The notes under the pieces are model-generated. The model made no database searches. It had not been told where the DNA came from and worked only from the letters and a program-made list of their open reading frames with translations. A DNA stretch of 64,000 nt from the NCBI GenBank assembly GCA_937943605.1, contig CALEAW010000045.1, positions 1 through 64,000 of the forward strand. Reading direction: 5' to 3'. This DNA is from an uncultured Sutterella sp. Lineage in GTDB: Bacteria > Pseudomonadota > Gammaproteobacteria > Burkholderiales > Burkholderiaceae_F. The position numbers and the translations under genes are program-made. Position 1 is the stretch's first letter. Each line of letters begins with the position of its first letter. Below are positions 17,888 to 26,653 of the stretch, piece by piece.

Positions 17888-18090
17888 TAGGCAAGATGCC
17901 TTAGGCGTGACGCTTTTTGCACGCCGAAGAGGACAGATTCCGACGACACTCCGTATACTTAAGGGTCACGCCTCTAAAAACACCCCTCGATACGTTTGGT
18001 TTACCCCTTATTTGTGCCACGCTCGAGGGCGGCATCTTTGACGCGAGTTGTGGCAACAGATGCCTCACAAGAAGAAAGAAGAGTCATTTT

Positions 18091-19584
18091 ATGTTCAGTA
18101 ATCCAACTGCCATTACCTTTATTGGTTACCTGCTCGTCATGGTAGGTGTGGGCTTTTTTGCCTACTACCATACGCGTAGCTATGGCGACTATATTCTTGG
18201 CGGCCGTAGTCTCGGCGGTCTGGTAACCGCGCTCTCAGTCGGTGCGTCCGATATGAGCGGCTGGTTGCTCATGGGCTTACCGGGTGCCGTCTTTTTAAGT
18301 GGGATCTCTCAATCCTGGATTGGGATTGGGTTAACGATCGGCGCCTATACCAACTGGTGTATTGTCGCCGCACGTTTGCGTGTCTACACCGAAAAAACCC
18401 ATAACGCCCTCACCTTGCCTGACTATTTCTCGCATCGCTTTGAAGATAAGCAGAACCTCCTTCGCATTATTGCGGCCTTTGTGATTCTGCTCTTTTTCAC
18501 GATTTATTGCGCTTCAGGTGTCGTTGCTGGCGCTCGCCTCTTTGAAAACACCTTTGGCATGCCCTACGAACAAGCACTCATCTTGGGGGCCGCTGCCACG
18601 ATTCTCTACGTTTTCATTGGCGGCTTCTTAGCCGTGAGTTGGACCGATACGATCCAAGCCACCCTAATGTGTATTGCCCTCATCGTGACGCCTTTTGCTG
18701 TGATGATGGACTTAGGGGGCTTTACAGCTGCCACTGAACGTGTCGCTAGCATTGACCCCAAGATGCTCAACATTCTAGAAGGCCATACCGCCTTGGGGAT
18801 TGTGAGTCTTTTGGCTTGGGGCTTGGGTTACTTTGGTCAGCCACACATCTTGGTGCGCTTTATGGCCACGCGTTCCATCAGCGTCATTCCGAATGCCCGT
18901 CGCGTGGGTACGCTTTGGATGATGTTCTGCTTGGCGGGTGCCGTGGGCGTCGGCTTCTTTGGCGCGGCTTTCTTTGCTGAACACAAAGACGTGGCCGGTC
19001 TCGTTCAAGAAAACCACGAACGCGTCTTTATCGTGCTCTCGGGTCTACTCTTTAATCCGTGGATTGCGGGGATTTTGATGTCCGCCATTTTGGCTGCTGT
19101 GATGTCAACCCTCTCTTGCCAGTTGCTCGTTTGCTCGTCCACGTTGACTGAAGACTTCTATCGAACCTTCATTCGTCGTAACGCTTCGCAGCGTGAGCTC
19201 GTTTGGGTTGGTCGCAGCATGGTGTTAGCGGTCTCGGCGGTGGCTGTTTGGCTTGCTCGTGACCCCAACAGTCTCGTGCTCTCTCTCGTCTCTTACGCCT
19301 GGGCTGGCTTTGGTGCGGCCTTTGGTCCCGTCATCATCATGTCGCTTTGGTGGCGTCGCATGACCCGTAACGGTGCCCTGGCCGGCATGGTCACGGGGGC
19401 GATCACAGTGCTTGTTTGGAACCACTATGCCTGGTTCGGTCTTTACGAAATTCTGCCGGGCTTTGTCTTTGCGATCATCGCGATTGTTGTGGTCAGTCTT
19501 TTAGACAAGGCACCTAACGAACGCATCTCAAAAACCTTTGATGAGGTTCGCTCGATCGTTAAAGCGCCTTCTTCGGCTGCCTAA
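18091..19584 (+). CDS. putP: Sodium/proline symporter PutP
   Basis: A sodium:solute symporter that imports proline. I chose the ATG at 18091 (497 residues, MFSNPTAITFIGYLL) because it follows AGAAGAAAGAAGAG and matches the E. coli PutP length of 502. The open frame continues 58 codons upstream without family similarity. Strong PutP features are YILGGRSLGGLVTALSVGASDMSGWLLMGLPGAVFLSGIS near residue 45, HNALTLPDYFSHRFEDK, FFTIYCASGVVAGARLFENTFGM and IGGFLAVSWTDTIQA. About thirteen membrane segments follow the LeuT-like fold. It is followed by a terminator. The role is uptake of proline as a nutrient or osmoprotectant. Confidence 0.94.
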   Translation: MFSNPTAITFIGYLLVMVGVGFFAYYHTRSYGDYILGGRSLGGLVTALSVGASDMSGWLLMGLPGAVFLSGISQSWIGIGLTIGAYTNWCIVAARLRVYTEKTHNALTLPDYFSHRFEDKQNLLRIIAAFVILLFFTIYCASGVVAGARLFENTFGMPYEQALILGAAATILYVFIGGFLAVSWTDTIQATLMCIALIVTPFAVMMDLGGFTAATERVASIDPKMLNILEGHTALGIVSLLAWGLGYFGQPHILVRFMATRSISVIPNARRVGTLWMMFCLAGAVGVGFFGAAFFAEHKDVAGLVQENHERVFIVLSGLLFNPWIAGILMSAILAAVMSTLSCQLLVCSSTLTEDFYRTFIRRNASQRELVWVGRSMVLAVSAVAVWLARDPNSLVLSLVSYAWAGFGAAFGPVIIMSLWWRRMTRNGALAGMVTGAITVLVWNHYAWFGLYEILPGFVFAIIAIVVVSLLDKAPNERISKTFDEVRSIVKAPSSAA

Positions 19585-19608
19585 TCGAACACTCGAACAA
19601 AACACTCT

Positions 19609-19647
19609 ACGGCCATGTCGACCTCAACCGACATGGCCGTTTTGCTT
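19609..19647 (+). terminator. Intrinsic terminator after putP
   Basis: ACGGCCATGTCG pairs perfectly with CGACATGGCCGT around an 8-nt loop and is followed by TTTTG. It separates putP from the unrecognised gene downstream. Confidence 0.88.
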
Positions 19648-19735
19648 TATGGCACCAAAGGCGATCCTGCCCAACACCGCTCAGCATTTCTATTACAATG
19701 CTCAGCATTCATTTTGATTATCTGCTCCTTTATCC

Positions 19736-21001
19736 ATGGCACGTTCTGCATCTCTCGCGACTCAGCGCCGCGAACTCTCCTACATCATGCACCGCTTGAC
19801 GGGCTACACTTCGCTCGCTGATCGTGAAGTGCTTGACCGACGTCTGCGTAAGTTACTCGAACATGAGCTCTCTGACGAGTTTTATGCCATGGCTGATGAG
19901 GTCTTTGAAAAGCTCCGTGAGACACATCCCCCTTTAGCCGACGAAGCTCGTGGCTTTTTCTATGGCATGCTCTCCGAAGTCAAGTACGAATATCGTACCC
20001 CTACGCACACGACGACCATGATGACGGTCGGCGTCTTTTTGGACACCATCTTTAAGTCTGATGCGCCTAACGCTGTCATTTCGGAGGCGACAGCTCAGCA
20101 GTTAGCAGATCTTTTAAAAAAGCACTACATCAATCCGAAAGCCAAGATCACGATCTTTCATGAGATGTTGCGAAGCAATCAGGGGCCAGCCAACAATACC
20201 GAACTTGCTGCACAGCTCTTACGTCGTATGGCTAAGCACGACGGTGTTCTTTATCAGGCTGAACACTTGGATATTCCAGAGTCGATCGATGACCCGATCA
20301 TGGCGCTTGAAGAAGAGCGTGCCTATGGGCTCTACTTACGCCACATCGTGATTGCCGTGACGGTACCCAGTGATGAACTTGTCGTTGTGCATCCCTATCA
20401 CTGGTGCGAAGTCTCGTCAGACCCCAAGTTGCGCGAAGAAGGGACGTTTGACCCCAATCGCATTACGCAAAATGCGTGGGCTCGCGAAGCTGTTGAAGTC
20501 TTGGCACCTAATATCCATGGCTATCATGCAATCATGACAGAACCCTTCCCCATCATTCGTGGGTTGGACTTCTTAGAGCAAGTGATGGCACCCTTCCGTA
20601 TTTCGCCGCTCATCATGAATGCGTTACACACAGCCAACTGCCAACCGAGTGACCTCTGCGCATCGATCGCCTTTTTCTGCTCACGCCCGGACGCAGCCAA
20701 GATGTATGCAAGCGAAATTCGTATTGCGATTGGCCTACGCACAGAACGTGCGACACCCTTTAGTGGAGATTGCATCGCCGTGCAGGATGCGAGCGCCGAC
20801 ACGCAGGCTGTGGCAACCAACCTTGAACGGTTTCTCAATATGCTCGGTGTCACGGACATCATCTTTCATGAGAATGCCCGTTACTTTGAAACCGAAGACG
20901 AAGGCGGTCGTATCTACGTCAATATGGACGGCATATCGACCCCGCTATCGCGCCCCGGTCTCAATGGTGCCCCTGTCGTGCCACCGCACTTACTGAACTA
21001 A
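19736..21001 (+). CDS. Conserved hypothetical protein, possibly DUF2863-like
   Basis: A soluble protein of 421 residues with no signal peptide and no membrane segment. I do not recognise it with certainty. The N-terminal helical part (SLADREVLDRRLRKLLEHELSDEF and FEKLRE) and overall size recall the DUF2863 family of Burkholderiales, but this is weak. The rest looks mixed alpha/beta, with short hydrophobic strands such as HIVIAVTVPSDELVVVHPYHW. No catalytic motif stands out, although there are several histidines and cysteines in the second half. It stands alone between the putP terminator and a terminator shared with clpB. Function unknown. Confidence 0.7.
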   Translation: MARSASLATQRRELSYIMHRLTGYTSLADREVLDRRLRKLLEHELSDEFYAMADEVFEKLRETHPPLADEARGFFYGMLSEVKYEYRTPTHTTTMMTVGVFLDTIFKSDAPNAVISEATAQQLADLLKKHYINPKAKITIFHEMLRSNQGPANNTELAAQLLRRMAKHDGVLYQAEHLDIPESIDDPIMALEEERAYGLYLRHIVIAVTVPSDELVVVHPYHWCEVSSDPKLREEGTFDPNRITQNAWAREAVEVLAPNIHGYHAIMTEPFPIIRGLDFLEQVMAPFRISPLIMNALHTANCQPSDLCASIAFFCSRPDAAKMYASEIRIAIGLRTERATPFSGDCIAVQDASADTQAVATNLERFLNMLGVTDIIFHENARYFETEDEGGRIYVNMDGISTPLSRPGLNGAPVVPPHLLN

Positions 21002-21022
21002 CCTATTGATTCTCACGTACAA

Positions 21023-21062
21023 AATGGCCCTGGGGTTTGTCACCACAGGGCCATTCTTTATT
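21023..21062. terminator. Terminator between the hypothetical gene and clpB
   Basis: AATGGCCCTG pairs with CAGGGCCATT (10 bp) around a 13-nt loop, with a T-rich tail on the plus strand. It lies between convergent genes and may serve both. Confidence 0.8.
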
Positions 21063-21079
21063 GCTTCTTCTGCGAAGTG

Positions 21080-23677
21080 TTAGCTCGCCGCCTTTTCAAC
21101 GTCGAACGTGAATCGACCGTCAGGCGCATTGACGTGGATCGTATCACCAGGACCCGCGCGGCCTTCGAGCATGACCATCGCTAACGGATTTTCAACGTAC
21201 TCTTGGATTGCACGCTTCAAGGGACGTGCACCATAGTGCGGATCAAACCCTACGTCAGAGAGCTTATCAAGCGCCGCATCGCTCACATCCAACTTGATAT
21301 CCTGCGACGCAACACGCGCCTCTAAGAGCTTCAACTGGATCTTCGCAATACGACGAATCGCTTCGCCACCCAACGAGTTGAAGATCACGATTTCGTCGAT
21401 ACGGTTGATGAATTCAGGACGGAAATGATCCTTCACTTCACTCATGACCGCAGCCTTCACACTTTCGCGCGATTCGCCAATCATTTCCTGAATTTCGCTC
21501 GACCCTAAGTTCGACGTCATCACAATGACGGTGTTCTTAAAGTCAACCGTGCGACCCTGACCATCCGTCATACGACCGTCGTCCAAGACCTGCAGCAACA
21601 CATTGAAAACGTCTGGATGGGCTTTTTCAACTTCGTCGAGCAAAATCACGGCGTACGGATGACGACGCACAGCTTCAGTGAGGTAACCCCCTTCTTCATA
21701 ACCCACATAGCCCGGAGGCGCCCCAATGAGACGAGCGACGCTGTGCTTTTCCATGAATTCACTCATGTCAATACGCACCATGGCGTCCTCTGTATCAAAG
21801 AGGAACTGCGCCAAAGCCTTCGTGAGCTCGGTCTTACCGACACCCGTAGGCCCTAAGAACAAGAAGCTACCGTACGGACGGTTCGGATCCGACAGCCCAG
21901 CGCGGCTACGCAGAATTGTTTCAGCAACACGACGCACCGCTTCGTCTTGGCCAATCACACGGTCACTGAGCGCTTCCTTCATATGAAGGAGCTTTTGACG
22001 TTCGCCTTCCATCATCTTGGAGACCGGAATCCCCGTGGCACGGCTCACGACTTCAGCGATTTCTTCAGCCCCCACACTGGTACGCAAGAGCTTTGGCTTT
22101 TCAGCAGACTCATTCGACTCAGCGCTTTCGGCCTTCTTCAGACGTTCTTCGAGTTTAGGCAACACGGCATACTGAAGCTCTGCGAGCTTTTCGTACTGCG
22201 CCGTTCGACGATACTCTTCCATCTGATGGCGCGTTCGGTCAATTTCATCGCGCACACTCTTGGCACCCAAGGCTTCGCTCTTTTCTTTTTTCCAGACTTC
22301 TTCAAGATCGGCGTATTCACGAGACAACTTCGTGATTTCGTCTTCGATCGCTTGAAGGCGCTTCTTCGACGCATCGTCCGTTTCTTTTTTCATCGCTTCG
22401 CGTTCGATCTTCAGCTGAATCAGTCGACGATCAAGTTTGTCGAGCGCTTCAGGCTTACTGTCGATTTCCATCTTGACGCGCGCAGCCGCTTCGTCGATCA
22501 AGTCAATGGCCTTATCGGGTAAGAAGCGATCCGTGATATAGCGGTTCGAGAGTTCAGCCGCAGCCACAATCGCAGGGTCCGTAATTTCAACCCCGTGATG
22601 CGCTTCATAGCGTTCCTGAAGACCACGCAAAATCGCGATCGTATCTTCTACGCTCGGCTCATCAATCAAAACCTTCTGGAAACGACGCTCAAGCGCAGCA
22701 TCCTTTTCGACATACTTGCGGTATTCGTCCAAGGTGGTTGCACCAATCACATGCAGTTCACCACGCGACAACGCGGGTTTAAGCATGTTGCCAGCATCCA
22801 TCGATCCCTCGGTCTTGCCGGCCCCCACCACCGTATGGAGTTCGTCAATAAAGAGGATGATATTGCCCGACTCTGCCGTCACTTCCTTCAAGAGCTTCTT
22901 GAGACGCTCTTCGAATTCACCACGATACTTAGCACCTGCGATGAGCCCTGCCATATCGAGCGAGAGCACACGTTTTCCACGCAAGCTATCAGGCACCTCG
23001 TTATTGACAATACGCTGAGCCAAACCTTCGACCACAGCCGTCTTACCAACGCCAGGTTCACCGATCAACACGGGGTTATTTTTGCTACGACGCTGCAAAA
23101 TCTGCATCGTGCGGCGAATTTCGTCGTCACGACCGATCACTGGGTCCAACTTCCCTTGGCGAGCGCGTTCGGTCAAATCCACCGTGTACTTCTTGAGGGC
23201 TTCACGCTGGTTTTCAGCATCGGGATTATCCGCCTTATCGCCCCCACGCACCGTCGTGATCGCAGCTTCAATGGCGCTACGGGTGAGCCCCGCTTGCTTT
23301 GCTAAGCGACCAGCTTCACTACGATCTTCAGTCAAAGCCAAGAGAAGCATTTCAGTCGAAATATATTCGTCGCCACGCTTCATGGCTTCTTTTTCGGTGA
23401 GGTTCAAAAGGCTAATGAGTTCGCGCGAAACTTGCACGTCGCCGCCCGTCCCGGAGACCTTGGGGAGACGTTCGACGGCGGCATTGATTTCGCGCGTTAA
23501 CGTTTGCACATTGACGCCTGCACGTTCGAGAAGACTACGACTTGCTCCCTCACCATCCGCAAGGACGGCAGCGAGCAAATGCACTGGCTCAATGTACTGA
23601 TTGTCATGAGCAAGCGCTTGAGACTGAGCTTCACCCAGTGCTTCTTGGAATTTTGTTGTTAACTTGTCTTGACGCAT
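21080..23677 (-). CDS. clpB: ATP-dependent disaggregase ClpB
   Basis: A hexameric AAA+ chaperone that rescues aggregated proteins with DnaK. I chose the ATG at 23677 (865 residues, [14 protein letters not shown]) because it matches the family N-terminus and follows AAGGAAC; the frame runs ten codons further upstream. Order: the Clp-N repeats; NBD1 with Walker [19 protein letters not shown] and Walker B LFIDELHT; the long coiled-coil middle domain (about residues 400-530, rich in K/E/R); and NBD2 with [15 protein letters not shown] and [15 protein letters not shown]. The C-terminal domain contains [15 protein letters not shown] consensus heat-shock promoter lies upstream. Confidence 0.97.
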   Translation of the reverse strand: MRQDKLTTKFQEALGEAQSQALAHDNQYIEPVHLLAAVLADGEGASRSLLERAGVNVQTLTREINAAVERLPKVSGTGGDVQVSRELISLLNLTEKEAMKRGDEYISTEMLLLALTEDRSEAGRLAKQAGLTRSAIEAAITTVRGGDKADNPDAENQREALKKYTVDLTERARQGKLDPVIGRDDEIRRTMQILQRRSKNNPVLIGEPGVGKTAVVEGLAQRIVNNEVPDSLRGKRVLSLDMAGLIAGAKYRGEFEERLKKLLKEVTAESGNIILFIDELHTVVGAGKTEGSMDAGNMLKPALSRGELHVIGATTLDEYRKYVEKDAALERRFQKVLIDEPSVEDTIAILRGLQERYEAHHGVEITDPAIVAAAELSNRYITDRFLPDKAIDLIDEAAARVKMEIDSKPEALDKLDRRLIQLKIEREAMKKETDDASKKRLQAIEDEITKLSREYADLEEVWKKEKSEALGAKSVRDEIDRTRHQMEEYRRTAQYEKLAELQYAVLPKLEERLKKAESAESNESAEKPKLLRTSVGAEEIAEVVSRATGIPVSKMMEGERQKLLHMKEALSDRVIGQDEAVRRVAETILRSRAGLSDPNRPYGSFLFLGPTGVGKTELTKALAQFLFDTEDAMVRIDMSEFMEKHSVARLIGAPPGYVGYEEGGYLTEAVRRHPYAVILLDEVEKAHPDVFNVLLQVLDDGRMTDGQGRTVDFKNTVIVMTSNLGSSEIQEMIGESRESVKAAVMSEVKDHFRPEFINRIDEIVIFNSLGGEAIRRIAKIQLKLLEARVASQDIKLDVSDAALDKLSDVGFDPHYGARPLKRAIQEYVENPLAMVMLEGRAGPGDTIHVNAPDGRFTFDVEKAAS

Positions 23678-23729
23678 GTGTTGTTCCTTCTTACGGATGA
23701 CGCGCATCCGTTCATTGATGTCTCTTCGT

Positions 23730-23756
23730 ATATGGGGATCAACACGTGCTTTTCAA
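23730..23756 (-). promoter_or_regulatory. Sigma-32 (RpoH) heat-shock promoter of clpB
   Basis: On the minus strand TTGAAA (23756-23751) and CCCCATAT (23737-23730) are separated by 13 nt, which agrees with the RpoH consensus TTGAAA-N11-16-CCCCATNT. It is about 53 nt upstream of the clpB start codon, so the regulation of this gene can be read directly from sequence. Confidence 0.88.
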
Positions 23757-23834
23757 CCTTGCAAAAGATTGAAGTTGCTACAGAGTTTTACAGACTTGAA
23801 GTGTGCTGTGAGAGCGTGGCGTTTTTGCGTCTAT

Positions 23835-24233
23835 TTATGTTAAAAGCACCTTCATCCACCGCCAACCTAGCCACGTACCCATCAATGAACACGTCACATG
23901 GGTGACGATATGGCACCCTGCTTGCAAGAAGCGTCCCGCTTCGATGAACGTAAAAGCCTCAGCAGAGAAGGTTGAAAAAGTGGTAAGGCCACCCAAAAAT
24001 CCTGTCACGATAAAGAGACGTACAGCGGGTGGGATATCTGGCGTCGCTGCTGTCCAGGCAAGTACCAAACCGATCAAAAAGCCGCCTAAGGCATTCGCCA
24101 CAAGGGTACCCATAGGCATCCAAGTCGTCATAGGATTGAGCGCGTAGGAGAGCATCCAACGACAAACGGCACCGAGCGCTGCGCCGGTGCCGACTGCCAA
24201 GAGAACGAGCCAAATTGGGCCGTCCTTCGTCAC
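23835..24233 (-). CDS. crcB: Fluoride exporter CrcB/Fluc
   Basis: A small fluoride channel that works as an antiparallel dimer. It has 132 residues and four hydrophobic segments. Family signatures are GAALGAVCRWMLS, PMGTLVANALGGFLIG (the conserved asparagine) and GFLGGLTTFSTFSAE with the TFSTF phenylalanine box and sodium-binding turn. The start is GTG at 24233, overlapping the moaE stop as GTGA, so it is translated by coupling. Its place at the end of a molybdenum-cofactor operon is unusual. I see no fluoride riboswitch near it. Confidence 0.92.
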   Translation of the reverse strand: MTKDGPIWLVLLAVGTGAALGAVCRWMLSYALNPMTTWMPMGTLVANALGGFLIGLVLAWTAATPDIPPAVRLFIVTGFLGGLTTFSTFSAEAFTFIEAGRFLQAGCHIVTHVTCSLMGTWLGWRWMKVLLT

Positions 24234-24694
24234 GCTTCACCCCAACGGGCTTTGGCTTCTTCGTCGCTTTCGCGCGCATCCACCCAATGGTCGCCCTCAG
24301 GGGTGCGTTCTTTTTTCCAGAAAGGCGCTTCAGTTTTGAGCCAATCCATGATGAATTCGCAGGCCTCAAAGGCTTCTTTTCGATGCGCCGACGTAACCAC
24401 GACGAGCACGATATGTTCACCTACAGCCATCGGACCCACACGATGAATCACAGTCACATCGCACACATTCCAACGCGCTCTCGCTCGATCCACAATACCT
24501 GCCAAGGCTTTTTCGGTCATCGCGGGGTAGTGTTCGAGGGTTAAATGAGTCACATTGGCACCATCATTATGATTTCGCACCACACCCACGAAACTCGCCA
24601 CACCACCCGCTTCAGGACTCTGTGCGATCAAGGCATCAATTTCTTGACCGGGATCGAAGTCTTCTTCGCTCACGCGAATTTTGGTGATACCCAT
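24230..24694 (-). CDS. moaE: Molybdopterin synthase catalytic subunit MoaE
   Basis: The large subunit of molybdopterin synthase, which adds dithiolene sulfurs, carried by MoaD, to precursor Z. I chose the ATG at 24694 (154 residues, MGITKIRVSEEDF), one base after the moaD stop; the open frame extends 15 codons further upstream. Family features are GGVASFVGVVRNHN, LEHYPAMTEKAL, VIHRVGPMAVGEHIVLVVVTSAHR with the conserved arginine, and APFWKKE with the catalytic lysines. It is tightly packed between moaD and crcB. Confidence 0.94.
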   Translation of the reverse strand: MGITKIRVSEEDFDPGQEIDALIAQSPEAGGVASFVGVVRNHNDGANVTHLTLEHYPAMTEKALAGIVDRARARWNVCDVTVIHRVGPMAVGEHIVLVVVTSAHRKEAFEACEFIMDWLKTEAPFWKKERTPEGDHWVDARESDEEAKARWGEA

Positions 24695-24695
24695 C

Positions 24696-24953
24696 CTAGC
24701 CCCCTGTGACCGGTGGGAAGAACGCGACTTCGTCACCATCCTTTATCGAATCCTCAGGATCAGCCATTTCTTGGTTCACCGCCGCACGAATGCGACGCTG
24801 ATTACCGAGTGCCGTCGCCCACGGTTCACCACGAGAACGCAACCAGTCACGCAACGCGCCCGTTGTCGTCACATCATCAGGGACTTCTGGCGTTTCTTCA
24901 GCCATATCCATGGCATCGCGCAAGAGCGCAAAATATAAAATTCGAATCTTCAT
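24696..24953 (-). CDS. moaD: Molybdopterin synthase sulfur carrier subunit MoaD
   Basis: A ubiquitin-fold sulfur carrier of 85 residues. The diagnostic feature is the C-terminal double glycine (VAFFPPVTGG) that is thiocarboxylated by MoeB-type enzymes. The N-terminal IRILYFALLRDAMDM strand is also typical. It starts 6 nt after moeA and ends 1 nt before moaE. Confidence 0.93.
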   Translation of the reverse strand: MKIRILYFALLRDAMDMAEETPEVPDDVTTTGALRDWLRSRGEPWATALGNQRRIRAAVNQEMADPEDSIKDGDEVAFFPPVTGG

Positions 24954-24959
24954 AATAAT

Positions 24960-26165
24960 TTAGGCAAAGAACTGGCAGAAGGGATAGTAGTTGACCATAT
25001 CGCCTCGAGCGATCGTACCGCCCACCGGGATATCAACCAAACCGTCGCCCCAAGCGCAAGATGAGAGCACCTGAGAGTTTTGCGTGGGATAGATATCTAA
25101 ACCACCGTCATTATTGCGGCGCACGCGGACAAACTCTTGACGTTCGCCTGGCTTTGTCCATTCAAAGTCTGCACGCACGGCCATGGGCTTCACATCGATA
25201 TCGGTCAAACCCATCGTGCGAAGGAGATAGGGGCGCGCCATCATCAAGAAGACCACAAAGCCTGCAACGGGATTGCCTGGACAACCAATAAAGGGCACAC
25301 CGCGCACTTCACCAAAGGCCAACGGCTTACCGGGCTTCAAGCGTACACGCCACACATTGAGTGAGCCCAAAGCTTCAACAGCGGGCTTGATATGGTCTTC
25401 TTCACCCACACTCATGCCGCCCGTCGTTAAAATCACATCGGCCGAACCCGCTGCACGTTCAAAGGCTTCAATCGTAGCCTCTAAAGTATCTGGGACATTA
25501 CCCAAATCCAGGGCTTCGCAGCCGAGCTCTTGTAACAAGCTACGAATCATAAAGCGGTTGGAGTTATAGATACCCCCTGGAGGCAACGGTTCGCCAGGCT
25601 GCACCAATTCGTCACCCGCAAAGAAAATGCCTACGCGAAGACGACGATAGACCTTGACGTAAGCGCGACCAATCGAAGCCACCATACCGATGGCAGCGGG
25701 CGTCAAACGGTCGCCCTTTTTCATGACCACGCTACCTTGCTTCACGTCAGAACCACGACGACGCACCCATGCCCCTTCACGAACCGCTTTCGTAAAGCGA
25801 ATCCCTTCTGGCGTCACTTCAACATCCTCTTGCGGGACGATCGTATCAGCACCTTCAGGCATCGGCGCACCCGTAAAGATACGCGCCACCGACCCTTCTT
25901 CTAAAGCGCCGCCCACTTCACCAGCGGCAATACGCGCAGAAACGGGTAACGTCACTGGCGTCTCTTCTGAGGCGCCAGCGAGTTCAGCCGCACGGACGGC
26001 ATAGCCGTCCATCTGAGAATTGTCCCAGCCAGGCACCGCGATCGGGCTCACAATATCTTCAGCGAGCACACGATGCGTGGAATAAAGAAGAGGAACCGTT
26101 TCCAGTCCCTCCACTGGTGTCGCCTTTTCAAGAAGACGACTTAGCGCTTCAGCGTAAGTGATCAT
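24960..26165 (-). CDS. moeA: Molybdopterin molybdenumtransferase MoeA
   Basis: The enzyme that inserts molybdate into adenylylated molybdopterin. At 401 residues it is near the family length. In order it shows WDNSQMDGYAVRAAEL near the N-terminus, the ARIFTGAPMPEGADTIVPQEDV loop, GIFFAGDEL and GIYNSNRFM, the MoCF_biosynth motif LTTGGMSVGEEDHIKPAVE, and KPGKPLAFG with CPGNPVAGFV. All conserved acidic residues appear present. Its start overlaps the mobB stop by 4 nt. Confidence 0.95.
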   Translation of the reverse strand: MITYAEALSRLLEKATPVEGLETVPLLYSTHRVLAEDIVSPIAVPGWDNSQMDGYAVRAAELAGASEETPVTLPVSARIAAGEVGGALEEGSVARIFTGAPMPEGADTIVPQEDVEVTPEGIRFTKAVREGAWVRRRGSDVKQGSVVMKKGDRLTPAAIGMVASIGRAYVKVYRRLRVGIFFAGDELVQPGEPLPPGGIYNSNRFMIRSLLQELGCEALDLGNVPDTLEATIEAFERAAGSADVILTTGGMSVGEEDHIKPAVEALGSLNVWRVRLKPGKPLAFGEVRGVPFIGCPGNPVAGFVVFLMMARPYLLRTMGLTDIDVKPMAVRADFEWTKPGERQEFVRVRRNNDGGLDIYPTQNSQVLSSCAWGDGLVDIPVGGTIARGDMVNYYPFCQFFA

Positions 26166-26653
26166 AAAGACTCAATAAAATCTGCTACAGCTTCAATATC
26201 GTTAATGTCGAGTCGAGGGACGCTCACACCAGGCTCATCCCAGTCCGTCGCGACCGCCACCACATCGTCATGCGTGGCGGCAAGGAGCGGTTGAGACTTC
26301 GAACACGACGCTCGTCGAACTTCAATTTTAGGGAATGCGCCTTCGTTTTTAAAGCCTTCCACCAAAATGATATCGACCGCCTCAAACTTCTGAAGCAACG
26401 CGTCCACCGAGGCTTGTTGCGGTGTCTCAACCAACATCGCCCAACGCGCATCGGTACGCACAATAACTTGGCTGGCGCCAGCCTCACGGTAGCGCCAGCT
26501 GTCTTTACCCGGCTTATCCATATCAAAGCCGTGATGCGCATCTTTGAGCGCGGCAACACGAAAGCCGCGACGTGTTAATGACGCCGCGACTTGTGTCGCC
26601 AGGGTGGTTTTTCCGCTACCGGAAAAACCAATAAACCCCACGGTTTTAGGCAT
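26162..26653 (-). CDS. mobB: Molybdopterin-guanine dinucleotide biosynthesis protein MobB
   Basis: A GTP-binding adapter that assists MobA in forming the guanine dinucleotide form of the cofactor used by DMSO-reductase family enzymes. It has 163 residues with the P-loop GFSGSGKTTL at residues 8-17, then LKDAHHGFDMDKPGKDSWRYREAGA, which is characteristic of MobB, and the ILVEGFKNE segment. The start codon overlaps the end of thrC by 8 nt. MobA itself is not in the window. Confidence 0.93.
   Translation of the reverse strand: MPKTVGFIGFSGSGKTTLATQVAASLTRRGFRVAALKDAHHGFDMDKPGKDSWRYREAGASQVIVRTDARWAMLVETPQQASVDALLQKFEAVDIILVEGFKNEGAFPKIEVRRASCSKSQPLLAATHDDVVAVATDWDEPGVSVPRLDINDIEAVADFIESL

Noticed and set aside
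17904..17925. GGCGTG/CACGCC hairpin after moaA as a terminator
   Set aside because: The T run is in the loop and none follows the stem, so it is not a credible intrinsic terminator.
17917..18090. N-terminal extension of PutP
   Set aside because: The extra 58 codons have no similarity to the family and no hydrophobic character; the ATG at 18091 has a good ribosome site and gives the normal length.
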